From: Tritrichomonas musculus
Taxonomy: Eukaryota > Parabasalia > Tritrichomonadida > Tritrichomonadidae
DNA: 64,000 nucleotides
Reading direction: 5' to 3'
NCBI GenBank assembly: GCA_039105265.1
Contig: JAPFFF010000014.1
Coordinates: 2,356,001-2,420,000 of the forward strand
Position 1 is the stretch's first letter. Each line of letters opens with the position of its first letter. Positions 1-10,523 of the stretch are shown in pieces. The position numbers and the translations under genes are program-made. The notes beneath the pieces are model-generated. The model was not told where the DNA came from and did not search any database. It was given only the letters and a program-made list of their open reading frames with translations.

Positions 1-56
1 TTTTTCAATTTTTAAAATTTCTGAAATGTGATTTGAAATTTATATTTTTATGGAAA

Positions 57-1025
57 ATGAAGAAGCAATCAATACCAAAATGGAATAAAAGAGGTGAACA
101 TATTAATATTTTAAATATTCCATGTATATTACCTCCGAATACCAAAGCGCCTGTGCTTCATTCAATACTACTTCGATCTCGTTATGAAGAAATACAGTAT
201 CTATTAGCGCATCTTGAACAAGAAACACCAAATATTATTAAATTTGATAGTTCCCTTTCTAATTCTAATACTTTTACATACAATTCAGAAGGATATCGAA
301 ATGATAATAATCGTAATCAAATCAGAGCTAGAGATTCGCTATTTATCGAAAGAAAAAATTTAATTAATTCTATTGATGCTATTTATCCATCTTTTCGGGT
401 TCCTGGTGCAATTAGGATATCATATGTAAAGTGCAAAAGAAAATTTTATATAAATAACCCAAATTTAATTGGGCTCATCCTTGGCCCGAGAGGAGGATCA
501 TTAAAGCAAATGGAAAATGAGTTAGGTGTGCATGTTTCGATAAGAGGTAAAGGATCAAATCCTAATCCAAAAGCAGAGTCAAATCAAGATCAAGACCAAT
601 TGCATGCCCTTATTGAAAGTGATACAGAAAGTAAGATCGATGAATGTATCAAAAGACTGGAGCAACTATTAATTCCAATTCCAGATTCAGAAAATGAAAG
701 GAAAAAGCAGCAATTGTCAGAACTCGCAAGGCTTCGAGGGCATGTTTCAACATCTTCTTTACTTGATGAGGAAAATCAAAACTCGGCATTAATTAAGAAA
801 CAAAAAAATCCTCCATGGATTAATGATTTACTTAATATTGATGATACAGATGAATTGATTAAAGAAGTTGCAGATCAAGTTGTAGCAGATATCGATAGTG
901 GGATTGTTCCTGAAGATACTACTTCAAATATATTTGATAAATATAAAATTAATTTAGATAGAATGGATTTGTCTCTATTAGTTCCTGAACCAACCGTCCC
1001 AGGACTAGATGAGGTGTGTGAATAA
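57..1025 (+). CDS. Splicing factor 1 / branchpoint-binding protein-like (KH domain)
   Basis: SF1/BBP binds the intron branch site early in spliceosome assembly. The 322-residue product has an SF1-style N-terminal segment (IPKWNKRGEHINI, then LLRSRYEEIQYLL) and a KH/Qua2-type domain at about residues 125-210. That domain carries the signature LIGLILGPRGGSLKQME and IRGKGS, as in SF1. A short PPW motif follows near residue 260. No zinc knuckle is seen, so it is shorter than fungal or animal SF1. I chose the ATG at 57; an open frame extends to 33 but without an ATG. The stop is followed by A-rich sequence, as in trichomonad genes whose UAAA stop doubles as poly(A) signal. In trichomonads the branch site lies next to the 3' splice site, so this protein would act at the TAACACACAG motif seen in the kinase gene at 57923. 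The family call is firm. Confidence 0.85.
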   Translation: MKKQSIPKWNKRGEHINILNIPCILPPNTKAPVLHSILLRSRYEEIQYLLAHLEQETPNIIKFDSSLSNSNTFTYNSEGYRNDNNRNQIRARDSLFIERKNLINSIDAIYPSFRVPGAIRISYVKCKRKFYINNPNLIGLILGPRGGSLKQMENELGVHVSIRGKGSNPNPKAESNQDQDQLHALIESDTESKIDECIKRLEQLLIPIPDSENERKKQQLSELARLRGHVSTSSLLDEENQNSALIKKQKNPPWINDLLNIDDTDELIKEVADQVVADIDSGIVPEDTTSNIFDKYKINLDRMDLSLLVPEPTVPGLDEVCE

Positions 1026-1290
1026 AATATAACTTTTTGTTTAAAAGCCACTTTCTTTATTTTTTATCCTAATGAGGTAATTAGCTAAAAAGTGAGGAAA
1101 TAGAAGGGAAAAAGCATAAATATTAATATATATATTTATTCAAAACAATATTTTTTTTTTTCATTTCATATATATATGATTTCTAATATAAATATTTAAA
1201 TCTTGATAATGCAAAAATGTAATTATCTGAAAAAATTAAAGAAGATAGTGAGGTGGTACATATTCTTATTTTTGCATGAAGTAATCATTA

Positions 1291-2079
1291 TTAGATAGTA
1301 ATTATATGTGAAATAAAATCAACGATCCGGCTTTCTTCTCCAATTTCTTGTTGAATCTGGTGCATATACCATTTATTTAATGGAAGAACTTCTGTATTAT
1401 CATTTCTTGAATCGAAAGATAGGCGTTTATGCCATAAAACTGCTGCTGTAAAAAAAACTATCAATAAAGCCATTATTATATATGTATAAAGAGATAAAGA
1501 ATACGAGGAATCTTGGTTAAAATCTATTTCAAATTGTGTGGACCAGAACTCGTTATCAAAAGATAAACTGCTTTTAAATGTGCCTTTACGTATTGATGGA
1601 CAATAGCATTTGAAGTAGGTTCTATTCAAAACTTCACCATATGATATGAATGTTCCAAATCGGCAAAAAACTTCATCTGGTTTGAAGCGTTTAATTTTGC
1701 TGGCGACAAAATAAATTTCAGTATTCTCAGAATTGCATTTATTAGGTGTGTAAGAAGAAATATTTGGTAAAGGCCTTTTGCATGAATTAATGCCATCTCC
1801 AAAATAATTTTTTTTGCATTCGCATTTATTTGGTTCAATGCATATTCCATTATAATGGCACTTGACATCGCAAGTCCAACACCCTTCAGGACTATTTGGA
1901 TTGCCATAAAAATTTGAATTTATGCACTCGCAATTACCATCTTGAGTAATTTTGGTATTTGGACTAGTACAAAAACGAGTCATATTTTTGCTTGTAAATT
2001 TTGTATTATTTTTGTCATTATTTGGTTTATTATTCTTTGAGCATGATGTTAGGAATGTTAAAATTAAGAATAAAATCAT
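1291..2079 (-). CDS. Type I membrane protein with EGF-like and TIG/IPT-like regions
   Basis: A probable cell-surface protein of 262 residues. It starts with a hydrophobic signal sequence (MILFLILTFLTSC). Cysteine-rich sequence follows at about residues 37-100, including an EGF-like unit (CHYNGICIEPNKCECKKNYF). The next region (CRFG to about residue 190) resembles the TIG/IPT fold that often follows EGF units in trichomonad surface proteins. A single membrane helix lies at about 197-214 and a 48-residue cytoplasmic tail ends the protein. The minus-strand ATG at 2079 directly precedes the signal peptide. Ligand and function are unknown; the architecture suggests adhesion or sensing. It is convergent with the SF1-like gene and divergent from the SNW gene. 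Confidence 0.7.
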   Translation of the reverse strand: MILFLILTFLTSCSKNNKPNNDKNNTKFTSKNMTRFCTSPNTKITQDGNCECINSNFYGNPNSPEGCWTCDVKCHYNGICIEPNKCECKKNYFGDGINSCKRPLPNISSYTPNKCNSENTEIYFVASKIKRFKPDEVFCRFGTFISYGEVLNRTYFKCYCPSIRKGTFKSSLSFDNEFWSTQFEIDFNQDSSYSLSLYTYIIMALLIVFFTAAVLWHKRLSFDSRNDNTEVLPLNKWYMHQIQQEIGEESRIVDFISHIITI

Positions 2080-2265
2080 TCAGAAAAATATTCATGACCT
2101 TTTAAACCTTCAATTTTTTCAATTAAATAGAAAATAAATATAATTTCTTCAATGATAATATAAGCAAAAAATATAAAAAAGGTCGTAAAAATCATTAATT
2201 GTATTTTCAATCTTGATTCAAATTTCTATGAAAATTTTTTCTAAGAATAATTAAATTTTGGGGAA

Positions 2266-3390
2266 ATGTTAGCAACTTTTCGTTCAACGACGGGAATTCC
2301 CGTTCCAGCTAGGCAGCCATCTCTTAAAATTAAAGAAGATATGAATCAACAAGTTTTACAGTCAATTAATGAAACATTAGCAGCAGCAACTGGGCCAATC
2401 AAAAGTTATGGAGGAGTAACAACAGTTAAATATCATGGAGAATCTGATTATGAAGTTAGAATTGCGGAGAAAAGAAATGATCCTCTTGATCCTTCTCATT
2501 TCAGAAATAGAAAACCTATCACCCTACAAAATGAAGACCCTGAGCCAATTTTGACTGAACCAATAAAAAAGCTTACACCTGAAGAAGAAGAATACTGGCG
2601 AGTTCCAACGTGTGTCTCAAATTGGCGTAATCCTGCTGGTTATGTTATTCCAATGGACAAAAGAGTTGGTGCTGATGCTAGGAGATTTGAACAACCTGGT
2701 TTAAGTGATAAATTTGCAAATTATGCTAAAGCATTAGATATAGCTTCAAGTTCGATTAATGAATCTATTGCCCAACGAAGCATGATTGAACGACAACTTC
2801 AACAAAAAAAGAAGCGTGATGAAGAGGAAAAAATGAGAGAAGAAGCACGTCGTATTAACGAGCAAAAGAGGCAATTAAACAAAGCCAAAAATACTGAGGA
2901 AAAGAAAATCGATGAAATTCTCGAAGAAGCTCGTGAACAGCGAAAAAGAATTACAAGGAAAATGCGATCAAATAGAGCTCTAGCAAATGAAAATGGTTCA
3001 ATGCTCTCTGGTCGAGATACATCAGCACAAGTACCCCTTGGAGTTGCTGTTACTACTCATACAGTAGATGATGAATTTGATGCGCAATTATTCGATAAAA
3101 CTGGTGGAGTTGATGTTGGTTATCAAGATGAAGATAATTATGACGTTTATGATAAACCATTGTTTGCTAATGCAGAACTCAAAACATATGTTCCATTTGG
3201 AGATGATAGAAAATATTCTGAAACTTCTTCTAAATATGCTGTTTCAGTTGAAGGAGATAATAATGCTCAGAAATCTAAATTAGTCAGTGGTTATACAGTT
3301 AGCTTCAAAAAAGGAGATAAACAAGTTCCTGATTCGAGAGCAGGAATTTTCTTCCCTACTCCGAAAGATGATAATGATGATGATGATTGA
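2266..3390 (+). CDS. SNW domain protein (SNW1/SKIP/Prp45 family)
   Basis: SNW proteins are core factors of the activated spliceosome (Prp19-associated) and also transcription co-regulators. The 374-residue protein has the family hallmark near residue 117 (CVSNWRNPAGYVIPMDKR), preceded by YGGVTTVKYHGESDYEVRIA-type sequence and followed by a highly charged helical region (about 165-245) and an acidic C-terminus. SKIP proteins of animals are longer (over 500 residues), whereas Prp45 of yeast is close to this size. The ATG at 2266 is the first in frame and starts the conserved N-terminus. The gene lies 1.2 kb from the SF1-like gene; the proximity of two splicing factors may be chance. The Asp-rich end (DDDD) abuts the stop codon. 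Confidence 0.9.
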   Translation: MLATFRSTTGIPVPARQPSLKIKEDMNQQVLQSINETLAAATGPIKSYGGVTTVKYHGESDYEVRIAEKRNDPLDPSHFRNRKPITLQNEDPEPILTEPIKKLTPEEEEYWRVPTCVSNWRNPAGYVIPMDKRVGADARRFEQPGLSDKFANYAKALDIASSSINESIAQRSMIERQLQQKKKRDEEEKMREEARRINEQKRQLNKAKNTEEKKIDEILEEAREQRKRITRKMRSNRALANENGSMLSGRDTSAQVPLGVAVTTHTVDDEFDAQLFDKTGGVDVGYQDEDNYDVYDKPLFANAELKTYVPFGDDRKYSETSSKYAVSVEGDNNAQKSKLVSGYTVSFKKGDKQVPDSRAGIFFPTPKDDNDDDD

Positions 3391-3556
3391 TATTAATTTT
3401 ATATTTTGCTGTACATTAACATGTATGATAAGTTTATAATAAATTACTATTGATATTATTTTTGTATATTCCATCATTTTGAAATCGCATCAAAAATTTT
3501 AAAATAAATTATTCAAAATTTTGATTTACAAATTTTTATTACACCAATTTATTAAA

Positions 3557-4498
3557 ATGTCACTTATTATTTCTTTTACTCCTTATACTTTTGCTGATAC
3601 TTCTACCCATATTACTTTTCAAATAGGCCATACAATGCCTGGTGAAACATTAGATTATTCGGCGCCGGCAAAATTTCCTGATATACCAACAACAAACTCA
3701 ACAATGGAAAATATATTACCAATTTTAAATCGTATTATTATACATAAAGAGGCAAAAGATTTTCTACGTCCAGTTGACCCTATTTTAGATAAAGCAGAAA
3801 ACTATAAGATTATAATTTCTAACCCAATAGATCTTTCCACAATTCTCCAGAAAGCGAATAGCAATGACTATAAAAAATTTGCAGATTTTACTAGCGACCT
3901 GAAATTGCTCGTAACCAATGCAATGAAATACAATTCTGAATCACATCCAGTACATAGAAGCGCTGTTGCTTTATCAAATTATATAAATAACCTTCTCAAT
4001 CAATTGAAAGACAGTTCCAATATGTCAATAATTCAACCAAATGAAAGTCAATATTCAAAAGAAGCTGAAAAGCAAATTGGAGATGCTTTAAATGATTATA
4101 ATGCCCGTAAAAAGAGATTAATGGAAAGAAGGCAAATCGAACAAGAAAAGCCTATTAAAATGCAGCCTCAATTTAAAAAAGCTTCTGAAAAAGATATTTC
4201 AATTCTTGAAAATGGAATTCGAAGGCTAAGAGGAACAGCCCTCATGAGTGTAATCGAAATAATTGAAAATAAGCAGTTTCAAAAAAGCTTTCTTCCATAT
4301 GAAGTTAATTTTGAAAAGTGTGATAGTATTAAAATAAAGAAGCTCAAGAAATTAATAAATCATGATGAGAATAGTTCAAATAAAATATCATATGTATGGG
4401 TCCCTGCAATTCCAGACGATTTACAAGATATTAAAGACAAATATGAAACAGAATTCATGAATTGGCTCAAACCTCCCCCACCAACTTCGACCCAATAA
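3557..4498 (+). CDS. Bromodomain-containing protein
   Basis: A 313-residue protein with one bromodomain at about residues 50-145. Visible family features are FLRPVDPI in the ZA loop, NYKIIISNPIDLSTI before helix B and NAMKYNSESHPVHRSA, which holds the acetyl-lysine-binding Asn in the usual YN context. Bromodomains read acetylated lysines on histones. The rest of the protein is lysine-rich with a possible short helix near residue 185 and no second recognisable domain; the C-terminal part may be the NET-like part of a BET protein, but I cannot show it. The upstream open frame to 3521 lacks an ATG, so the start is set at 3557. Small single-bromodomain proteins are common in trichomonads. Confidence 0.85.
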   Translation: MSLIISFTPYTFADTSTHITFQIGHTMPGETLDYSAPAKFPDIPTTNSTMENILPILNRIIIHKEAKDFLRPVDPILDKAENYKIIISNPIDLSTILQKANSNDYKKFADFTSDLKLLVTNAMKYNSESHPVHRSAVALSNYINNLLNQLKDSSNMSIIQPNESQYSKEAEKQIGDALNDYNARKKRLMERRQIEQEKPIKMQPQFKKASEKDISILENGIRRLRGTALMSVIEIIENKQFQKSFLPYEVNFEKCDSIKIKKLKKLINHDENSSNKISYVWVPAIPDDLQDIKDKYETEFMNWLKPPPPTSTQ

Positions 4499-5199
4499 TT
4501 TTCATGTTATATTAATTTTTTTCATAGGTATTATAGTTCCTTTCTATTGTATTCAAATGATTTAAATTTATTTTGAAATCAATATTTATGGACTCAATTA
4601 ATAGTCATCGTTCTGTTACTTTAAATTATATTTGCATTAGAAATTGGTTATGTAAATATTATAAAATTGTATTTCTTTTTTATTAATTTCTATATTTTTT
4701 AATTTATCTGATTTATGAAATTTATTTTCATTATTAATGTAAAAGTAATTAATGATGTTATTTAGATATAGATATTAAAATTAAAAAAAGAAATGTCAAA
4801 TAGTGTAGCCAAAATAAAGAATGCATAAATCACCATATTTTGTTATATTGCTCAAGAAAATATCAAATCGTTTCTCATTGAACAAGCAAAATTTGATCTT
4901 TGAATCTATTCTCTTAGTTTCATCAATCAACCTATTAATCATATTTGTATAAGAAGACGGTGTTGCTCATTATGGCAGCCAGTCAGTGAATTCAATTGAT
5001 TTTTCATTCTTTTCACAATTGGCAAATGCAGCTTTAAATCCGATAAATTTATCACTTCAAAAAAATGATTCATTCACTCAAATAATGAAATTACCCTAAT
5101 TAACAAAAAAAAACGCCTAAAATACGATAAAACTTTTTGAATGAATTGATATGATTAACACAAAAAAAGTTCCATTTTTTTTATTCCTTAGCTTCAAGA

Positions 5200-5235
<36 letters not shown>

Positions 5236-5361
5236 CAAAATAATCTTGAAAGAAAATGAATTCGTTGAATCGATGAGGAAATAAAGAAATCTGAATCGAT
5301 TCACAAAATATTTATTAATAATATAAATAAAACAAACACAAATACATAAAAAAAAAAAAAA
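4499..5361. other. Intergenic region with poly-T tract and possible gene remnant
   Basis: AT-rich spacer between convergent genes. A frame at 4954-5099 (+) reads as a plausible protein tail (it contains SIDFSFFSQLANAALNP) but has no start and is not continued upstream, so it may be a gene remnant. A run of 32 T lies at 5204-5235. Nothing else is recognised. Confidence 0.4.
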
Positions 5362-8300
5362 TTATTTTTTCTTTTGTTCATCGAAGAACTCAATTGTAAC
5401 CGATGCCCCAGACATAGTTTTTCTTTTCTGCAAAGTCTGTGGAACAGGCTGGCAGATGATATTTGTATTAATAATTTTTTGCTTTACTGGAGCTTCAATT
5501 GACTGATTGTCATGATTTCTCTTCATCAAAGATTGAGTCATTGTAGGCAGAGCGATAGTTTTTGATTTAATTCTCTGTTTCACTTGAGTTTCCAACAATG
5601 GAGACTCATGCGAACATTTTCTCAAAAACTTGGTCAATTCAGCTTGCGCCAAATGAAGCTTTGATTTCAAGTCTCTATTTTCAGCTCTCATTTTTCCAAG
5701 TTCAGCGATCAAAGCGGAATTTTTATTAATTTGTTTTAAGAAAGAAGATCCGCTATTTTCAGAATCCTCTTCAGCTTTTATTCTCAATTGTTCCACTTTT
5801 TCAGTCAAGGCTTCTTTATGACGATCAAATTCGGCAAAAGTGTCAATTAATGCCAAATCTTCTTGTTCTATTTCTTGTTCTGTGACAAATTCGTTGTAAA
5901 GCTTTGTAACTTCATTGGCCCAATGTTCTGGTTCAATTTCTGTGTAAATTGAATGAACTTTATTTTTGAATTGATTTATGGTCGCTTCGCATTTTTGTGA
6001 TTGATTTTCTGCTTTTAAAATTTCATTGTATAGACCGTTGATTTCTGCTTCCATTTTCTCAAGTTCTAATGTATCTTTTAGATTGGATTCTTTCAATTGT
6101 CTCAACATTGCCTCATTATCTGATATATTTTTTCGAAGTTCGTCAATTTCACGAGCTTTTGGTTCTACTTGATTCTTCAGTTCATTTGAACGATAATCCA
6201 TTACAGATCTCCATTTTTGAAGTTCATCATTTCTAGTTTTTAAAGATATTAAATTATTGGTCTGTCTTGCTACTCTTTCACTTCTTGAAACAAGTTCAGT
6301 TTTCAATTGATTAATTTTATTATTACATTCTTGCTTCTGTTTTTCCAATTCTCTATTTTCGCCATTTAATCTTCTTTTAGCATTTTCAAGATTAGTTGTT
6401 TGTTCGACATTTCCGTCATGAATATCTTGAAGTCCTACCAATTCAGTTCTAATTCCTTCTATATCATTATTAAGTTTAGCAATTTGTTGTTCAAAATCTT
6501 CCTTAAATTTTTCCATTTCTAATTCATGCTCATGTTTTAATACAATTTTTTCTTCGCCTTGTAACCTTTGAATTTGTTTAAATTCTTTTTCACATTCAAC
6601 ATTATCCATTGCTTGAACTTCCAATTGCATTTGAGCATTTTCTCTTTTTTCTTGTAATTTCCCTTTATAATCTTCTGTCATTTGATGTAATTTATTTTCA
6701 TAATCACATTGAACTTTCACTTTTTCTTTCATTAATTTAGCAGCTTCTTTTGTTTGTTCAGTTAATTTATTTTCATAAAGTTCTTTAACTGCTTTTATAT
6801 TTATCGTGTGTTGTTCATCACTTTCTACAATGATATCTGTAGCTTTTTTCTCTTGTTCTGTTTTTTGTTTAGATAATGCATATACTTGCTTCTTTAATGA
6901 ACAAAGTGTCATTTGCCATTTATTTTTTTGTTGGACAACTTCTCTACTTTGTTGTTCACTTAATTTTGTTTTGGCACATTGAAATTGAGAACGATGTAAA
7001 TTTAACATTTCTCGAAGCCGACTTAAATTTTCTTGTTTCTCTTCAAATGCTTCCCTTTCAATCAGAAATGATTGTTCATCCCTGGATAAGGCTAAAGAAA
7101 CAGGAGCTGCAATTACCATTTGATGTGGTTGAACAATATTGAAGACAAATATGGAAGAATCCTCTGAAGCTGTAAATAATGTTTGTCCATCTGAAGAAGA
7201 AACAATGCAATGGACTGCTGATGTGTGAACTGCATTTTCAATTCCAATATGAAATGGAGTATCTTCGCCTGCTGGTAAAAGTGGATAAGGAATGACTTGT
7301 AAATTTCCACGTTGATCACCACTAATTAAACTAAAATTGACAGGCATTGTAATAGCAGTTATATTTAACTTTTTCTTAGGACCTCTTTCACTCTTCATTT
7401 CTAAATCATAAATTGTGTTGTTGGAACTAACAATTAGACAATTGTAACTTGGAATAAGTTTGTTGGATTCTTCTTCAAAGATAGAAGATTGAAGCAATAA
7501 TGAACCAATACATTGTGATGATAATGCATAAAGAAGTTCGCGATCCCACGATTTAGCCGACCATTTAAAAACATTGCCATCAATTCCAGATGAAACAAAA
7601 AAGGCATCATTTGGAGCCCATTCAATTGACTTAACGGACAAATTATGTCCTCGAAGTGATGTAACCGTTTTACCACTATATGTAGCTATAACTTTGATGA
7701 GAAGTGAACCTGCTGCAAGAAGATGCCCGCCATTTGAGAAAGATACGCAAGTGCAAGATAATGATTCCCATTTTGATCTAAGAACAAGAGAATCAAAGGT
7801 CAATGAATAAAATAAAAGCTTCTCCGAAGTTCCAACAGCTAATAAATCGCCTGAAGGATGAAATGAGCAGCTGTTAACTGGTTCTGTCAATTTTTCTGAC
7901 GCAATTATGCAACGTTTGGCAAGATTCCAAACTAGAAGAGTGCGATCTGAACCACCACAAGTAGCTAGTAATGGTTTTCGAGGACATGTAGCTATGGCAA
8001 CGATAGGACCTATATGATATCGAATAGGTAATGGAGAAAAAAGGCCAATAAATTGTTGCATTTCTGTGGTATCAACAACATTCGATGGTATTGTATTGAA
8101 TGATGTTTGTGATTTAATAAAATCGTTGATTTCATCTTCCTGCTCTTGATCAAGTTTCATTTCTTCACTAGCAATGGCATCTTGCTGCTGTTTTAAGATT
8201 TTTTGGGCAACATTTAAATCAAGAAGTTGAACAAATGAATCATCATTAAAAACAACAGCTAAGTCGCCATCTGGTGATGGAGATATTTCTGTTATTGAGG

Positions 8301-9156
8301 TTACATGTAAATCTAATGGTCCAAGTGGAATCACATATGGTTCACAATTATTTGCTTTGAAAAAGTGAATAATACCTTGGCATACACAAAAAACTAAATT
8401 GCGAGTTGATGTAAGAATATCTATTTTAGATTTTGTTGGAGATGAGACTTCTACTACTTGATCGTTCATTATGGTTATCAAAAATTGTCCTGATGAAACA
8501 AGAAGAAGGCCAGGAACTGCTGATATAAAACAAAATTGGTCAAAAGAAGAAATATCTGGAACTGAAATCTCTTTTTGAACTTTATCAATTGTGTTAATTA
8601 ATACATTAGCGATTTTCGATGAACCAAAAATTAATAAACGAAAACTATCTTGAGGATCAAAAGCAACTCCTTTGGTTGTTGCTGGAACAATAAATGATGC
8701 AGCTAGCGAAACTTGCCTTCCCATTTTCCATACAACAACACGTGTAGCTTCTGGCCCAACGCCAAGTGCAGCAACCATGCTTCCATCATTTGAAAATGAA
8801 ACGGATGTAAATTTTTGAATGTCAGCATGTCGAAGATGAACGTGTGCAACTTGAGTTTCTGTATCATATATTGAAAGGACACCAAAATTTGGCCGAAAAA
8901 CTTCCGATATTGCTATGAATTGTCCATTAACAGTACAGGAAACATCCCATATTTTAATCACTTCTGCACATCCTGACTCAAATCGCTCGGGAAACATAAA
9001 TTGCATTTGGTTTGTTTCGAGATGATAACTTCTTATATGTAATCCAACTGGATAAAAAAATTGTCGAGATCCATTCCAATGAATTGTCCCATTTGGAAGT
9101 AAATTAACTCCAAGAGCAGAAACAGGTTCTAATCTAAGTCCTGTATAGCTCGTCAT
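5362..9156 (-). CDS. CFAP57/WDR65-like axonemal protein (WD40 plus coiled coil)
   Basis: A 1264-residue protein with two WD40 propellers over about residues 1-690 (repeats include LLVWNLAKRC, SVKSIEWAPNDAFFVSSGIDG and SSIFVFNI), then about 480 residues of coiled coil (about 700-1185) and a basic tail. Length and architecture match CFAP57, a component linked to inner dynein arms of motile cilia and flagella. In CFAP57 the N-terminal part opens with the same pattern seen here, where a title-like PVSALGVNLLPNGTIHW segment precedes the first propeller. The ATG at 9156 precedes the first conserved residues. It fits a flagellated organism, together with the TTLL gene at 22733. Closely related CFAP44/43 proteins are the main alternative. 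Confidence 0.8.
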   Translation of the reverse strand: MTSYTGLRLEPVSALGVNLLPNGTIHWNGSRQFFYPVGLHIRSYHLETNQMQFMFPERFESGCAEVIKIWDVSCTVNGQFIAISEVFRPNFGVLSIYDTETQVAHVHLRHADIQKFTSVSFSNDGSMVAALGVGPEATRVVVWKMGRQVSLAASFIVPATTKGVAFDPQDSFRLLIFGSSKIANVLINTIDKVQKEISVPDISSFDQFCFISAVPGLLLVSSGQFLITIMNDQVVEVSSPTKSKIDILTSTRNLVFCVCQGIIHFFKANNCEPYVIPLGPLDLHVTSITEISPSPDGDLAVVFNDDSFVQLLDLNVAQKILKQQQDAIASEEMKLDQEQEDEINDFIKSQTSFNTIPSNVVDTTEMQQFIGLFSPLPIRYHIGPIVAIATCPRKPLLATCGGSDRTLLVWNLAKRCIIASEKLTEPVNSCSFHPSGDLLAVGTSEKLLFYSLTFDSLVLRSKWESLSCTCVSFSNGGHLLAAGSLLIKVIATYSGKTVTSLRGHNLSVKSIEWAPNDAFFVSSGIDGNVFKWSAKSWDRELLYALSSQCIGSLLLQSSIFEEESNKLIPSYNCLIVSSNNTIYDLEMKSERGPKKKLNITAITMPVNFSLISGDQRGNLQVIPYPLLPAGEDTPFHIGIENAVHTSAVHCIVSSSDGQTLFTASEDSSIFVFNIVQPHQMVIAAPVSLALSRDEQSFLIEREAFEEKQENLSRLREMLNLHRSQFQCAKTKLSEQQSREVVQQKNKWQMTLCSLKKQVYALSKQKTEQEKKATDIIVESDEQHTINIKAVKELYENKLTEQTKEAAKLMKEKVKVQCDYENKLHQMTEDYKGKLQEKRENAQMQLEVQAMDNVECEKEFKQIQRLQGEEKIVLKHEHELEMEKFKEDFEQQIAKLNNDIEGIRTELVGLQDIHDGNVEQTTNLENAKRRLNGENRELEKQKQECNNKINQLKTELVSRSERVARQTNNLISLKTRNDELQKWRSVMDYRSNELKNQVEPKAREIDELRKNISDNEAMLRQLKESNLKDTLELEKMEAEINGLYNEILKAENQSQKCEATINQFKNKVHSIYTEIEPEHWANEVTKLYNEFVTEQEIEQEDLALIDTFAEFDRHKEALTEKVEQLRIKAEEDSENSGSSFLKQINKNSALIAELGKMRAENRDLKSKLHLAQAELTKFLRKCSHESPLLETQVKQRIKSKTIALPTMTQSLMKRNHDNQSIEAPVKQKIINTNIICQPVPQTLQKRKTMSGASVTIEFFDEQKKK

Positions 9157-9232
9157 TAATTATCTAAATTTTCAAATTTTTTAAAAATAACGAACAAATC
9201 ATTTTTTGAAATATGAATTAACGTTTAAGGTC

Positions 9233-9250
9233 AAAAAAAAAAAAAAAAAA
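9233..9250 (+). repeat. Poly-A run immediately before rhomboid start codon
   Basis: An uninterrupted A run ends exactly one base before the ATG at 9251. Read in the frame of the gene it would encode lysines, so an upstream non-ATG start is unlikely. It probably forms the 5' leader. Confidence 0.6.
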
Positions 9251-10219
9251 ATGCAGGAATTTATGAATTCTTTGCATTTCGGAACAAGATTTTTACTTGT
9301 ATTTATGGTAATTATTTACTTAATTCAATTTTTATTAATGGATTCATCAATTCAGGCATTGTTGACTTTTTGTCCGCGTTTAATAGTTGAAAAGTATCAA
9401 TTATGGCGTTTAATTACGGGTGCATTTTTGCATGGTGGTATTTTGCATCTTTGTATGAATATGCTTTCTTTCACTCAACTCGGTTTAACTTTTGAATCTC
9501 ATGTTGGAACTTTGTCATACTTTTATCACATTATTATATTTGGATTAATTTCGGCTATATTTCATACTCTTATTGCATTCATTATGTATATTGGTGGCGA
9601 TTCATCGCAATGGAATTCATCAGCAGTTGGATTTTCAGGTGTACTTTTTGCTTTAATTGTTGTCGATATCTCAATTAGTGGTGGTGATCAAAGATCTATT
9701 ATGGGACTAGTTATGGTTCCCTCTTGGATATATCCTTGGGTAATGCTTTTAATCATGTCTTTATTAATTCAAAATGTATCATTCCTTGGACACTTATCAG
9801 GCATTATTGCCGGTTATCTTTATCAGTTCAGCGTGTTACGGTTTGTTACCCCTCCAATCCGTTTCTTCTCAGCTATTGAACATAAATTATGCTGTTGTTG
9901 TTTAAATCGATTGGGTTATATTTCGGCTGAAGGAGTCGGTGGTGGTCGTCCTTGGGCTGTTTTTCAGCACACTTTTGATGATAATACAGATAACAATAAT
10001 ACTCAAATGGATCATTTTAATGGCCAAGGAAGGACGCTTGGTGTCACTCCAAATACAACAAACATACAGGGAAGCACAAATGAGATCAATAATCCATTTG
10101 CTAATCAGCAAGGAAGAACAATTGGAACTCAAGAAGAAGATAGTGAAAATGCACCTTTGAATAATGTAGAAATACATTTGAGTGATATTGATAAAGACGA
10201 TGAAAATCCAAAAGATTAA
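9251..10219 (+). CDS. Rhomboid-family intramembrane serine protease
   Basis: Rhomboids cleave membrane-helix substrates inside the bilayer with a Ser-His dyad. The 322-residue product keeps LWRLITGAFLHGGILHLCMN (residues about 51-70, the WR and HxxxxHxxxN region), the nucleophile motif GFSG (Ser 129) and the catalytic His 181 in FLGHLSGIIAGYLY. Six membrane segments fall between residues 10 and 200. The C-terminal 120 residues are soluble, Asn-rich and acidic, with no domain recognised. The open frame reaches back to 9206 without an ATG; the start at 9251 follows an A run. It resembles secretory-pathway rhomboids rather than the mitochondrial PARL type. Trichomonad rhomboids are known surface or Golgi proteases; the substrate here is unknown. 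Confidence 0.87.
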   Translation: MQEFMNSLHFGTRFLLVFMVIIYLIQFLLMDSSIQALLTFCPRLIVEKYQLWRLITGAFLHGGILHLCMNMLSFTQLGLTFESHVGTLSYFYHIIIFGLISAIFHTLIAFIMYIGGDSSQWNSSAVGFSGVLFALIVVDISISGGDQRSIMGLVMVPSWIYPWVMLLIMSLLIQNVSFLGHLSGIIAGYLYQFSVLRFVTPPIRFFSAIEHKLCCCCLNRLGYISAEGVGGGRPWAVFQHTFDDNTDNNNTQMDHFNGQGRTLGVTPNTTNIQGSTNEINNPFANQQGRTIGTQEEDSENAPLNNVEIHLSDIDKDDENPKD

Positions 10220-10523
10220 TTAATGAAATGCTTTAATTCTCATGTTATTTTATTTTCACTTTAATAAAATGATTCTTATTTCTTTTTCTTGCGGCCATTT
10301 ATACTGTGAAAAAGTTTGCTATTTTTAAAAACGTTGAGGTTTATTCATTGTTTTATGCATATTTTCACTCTTGGTAGGAATAGTAATCTTTAAAAAAGAT
10401 ATTAAAGAAATTTAATATTAGTTTGATTTAAATAATTTGTTAAGAAAAAAATAAAATAAATACATTAAATTTTTGCCCTCTAATATAAAGAAAAAGAAGT
10501 GTGACATATGACTAACTAGGAGA
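10220..10523. other. Convergent intergenic spacer
   Basis: AT-rich sequence between the rhomboid gene and the acetyltransferase gene. I see no gene, RNA or clear repeat. Confidence 0.5.

Noticed and set aside
5204-5235. Retrotransposon poly-A tail (as poly-T)
   Set aside because: No element body or target duplication is associated; simple mononucleotide runs are frequent here.
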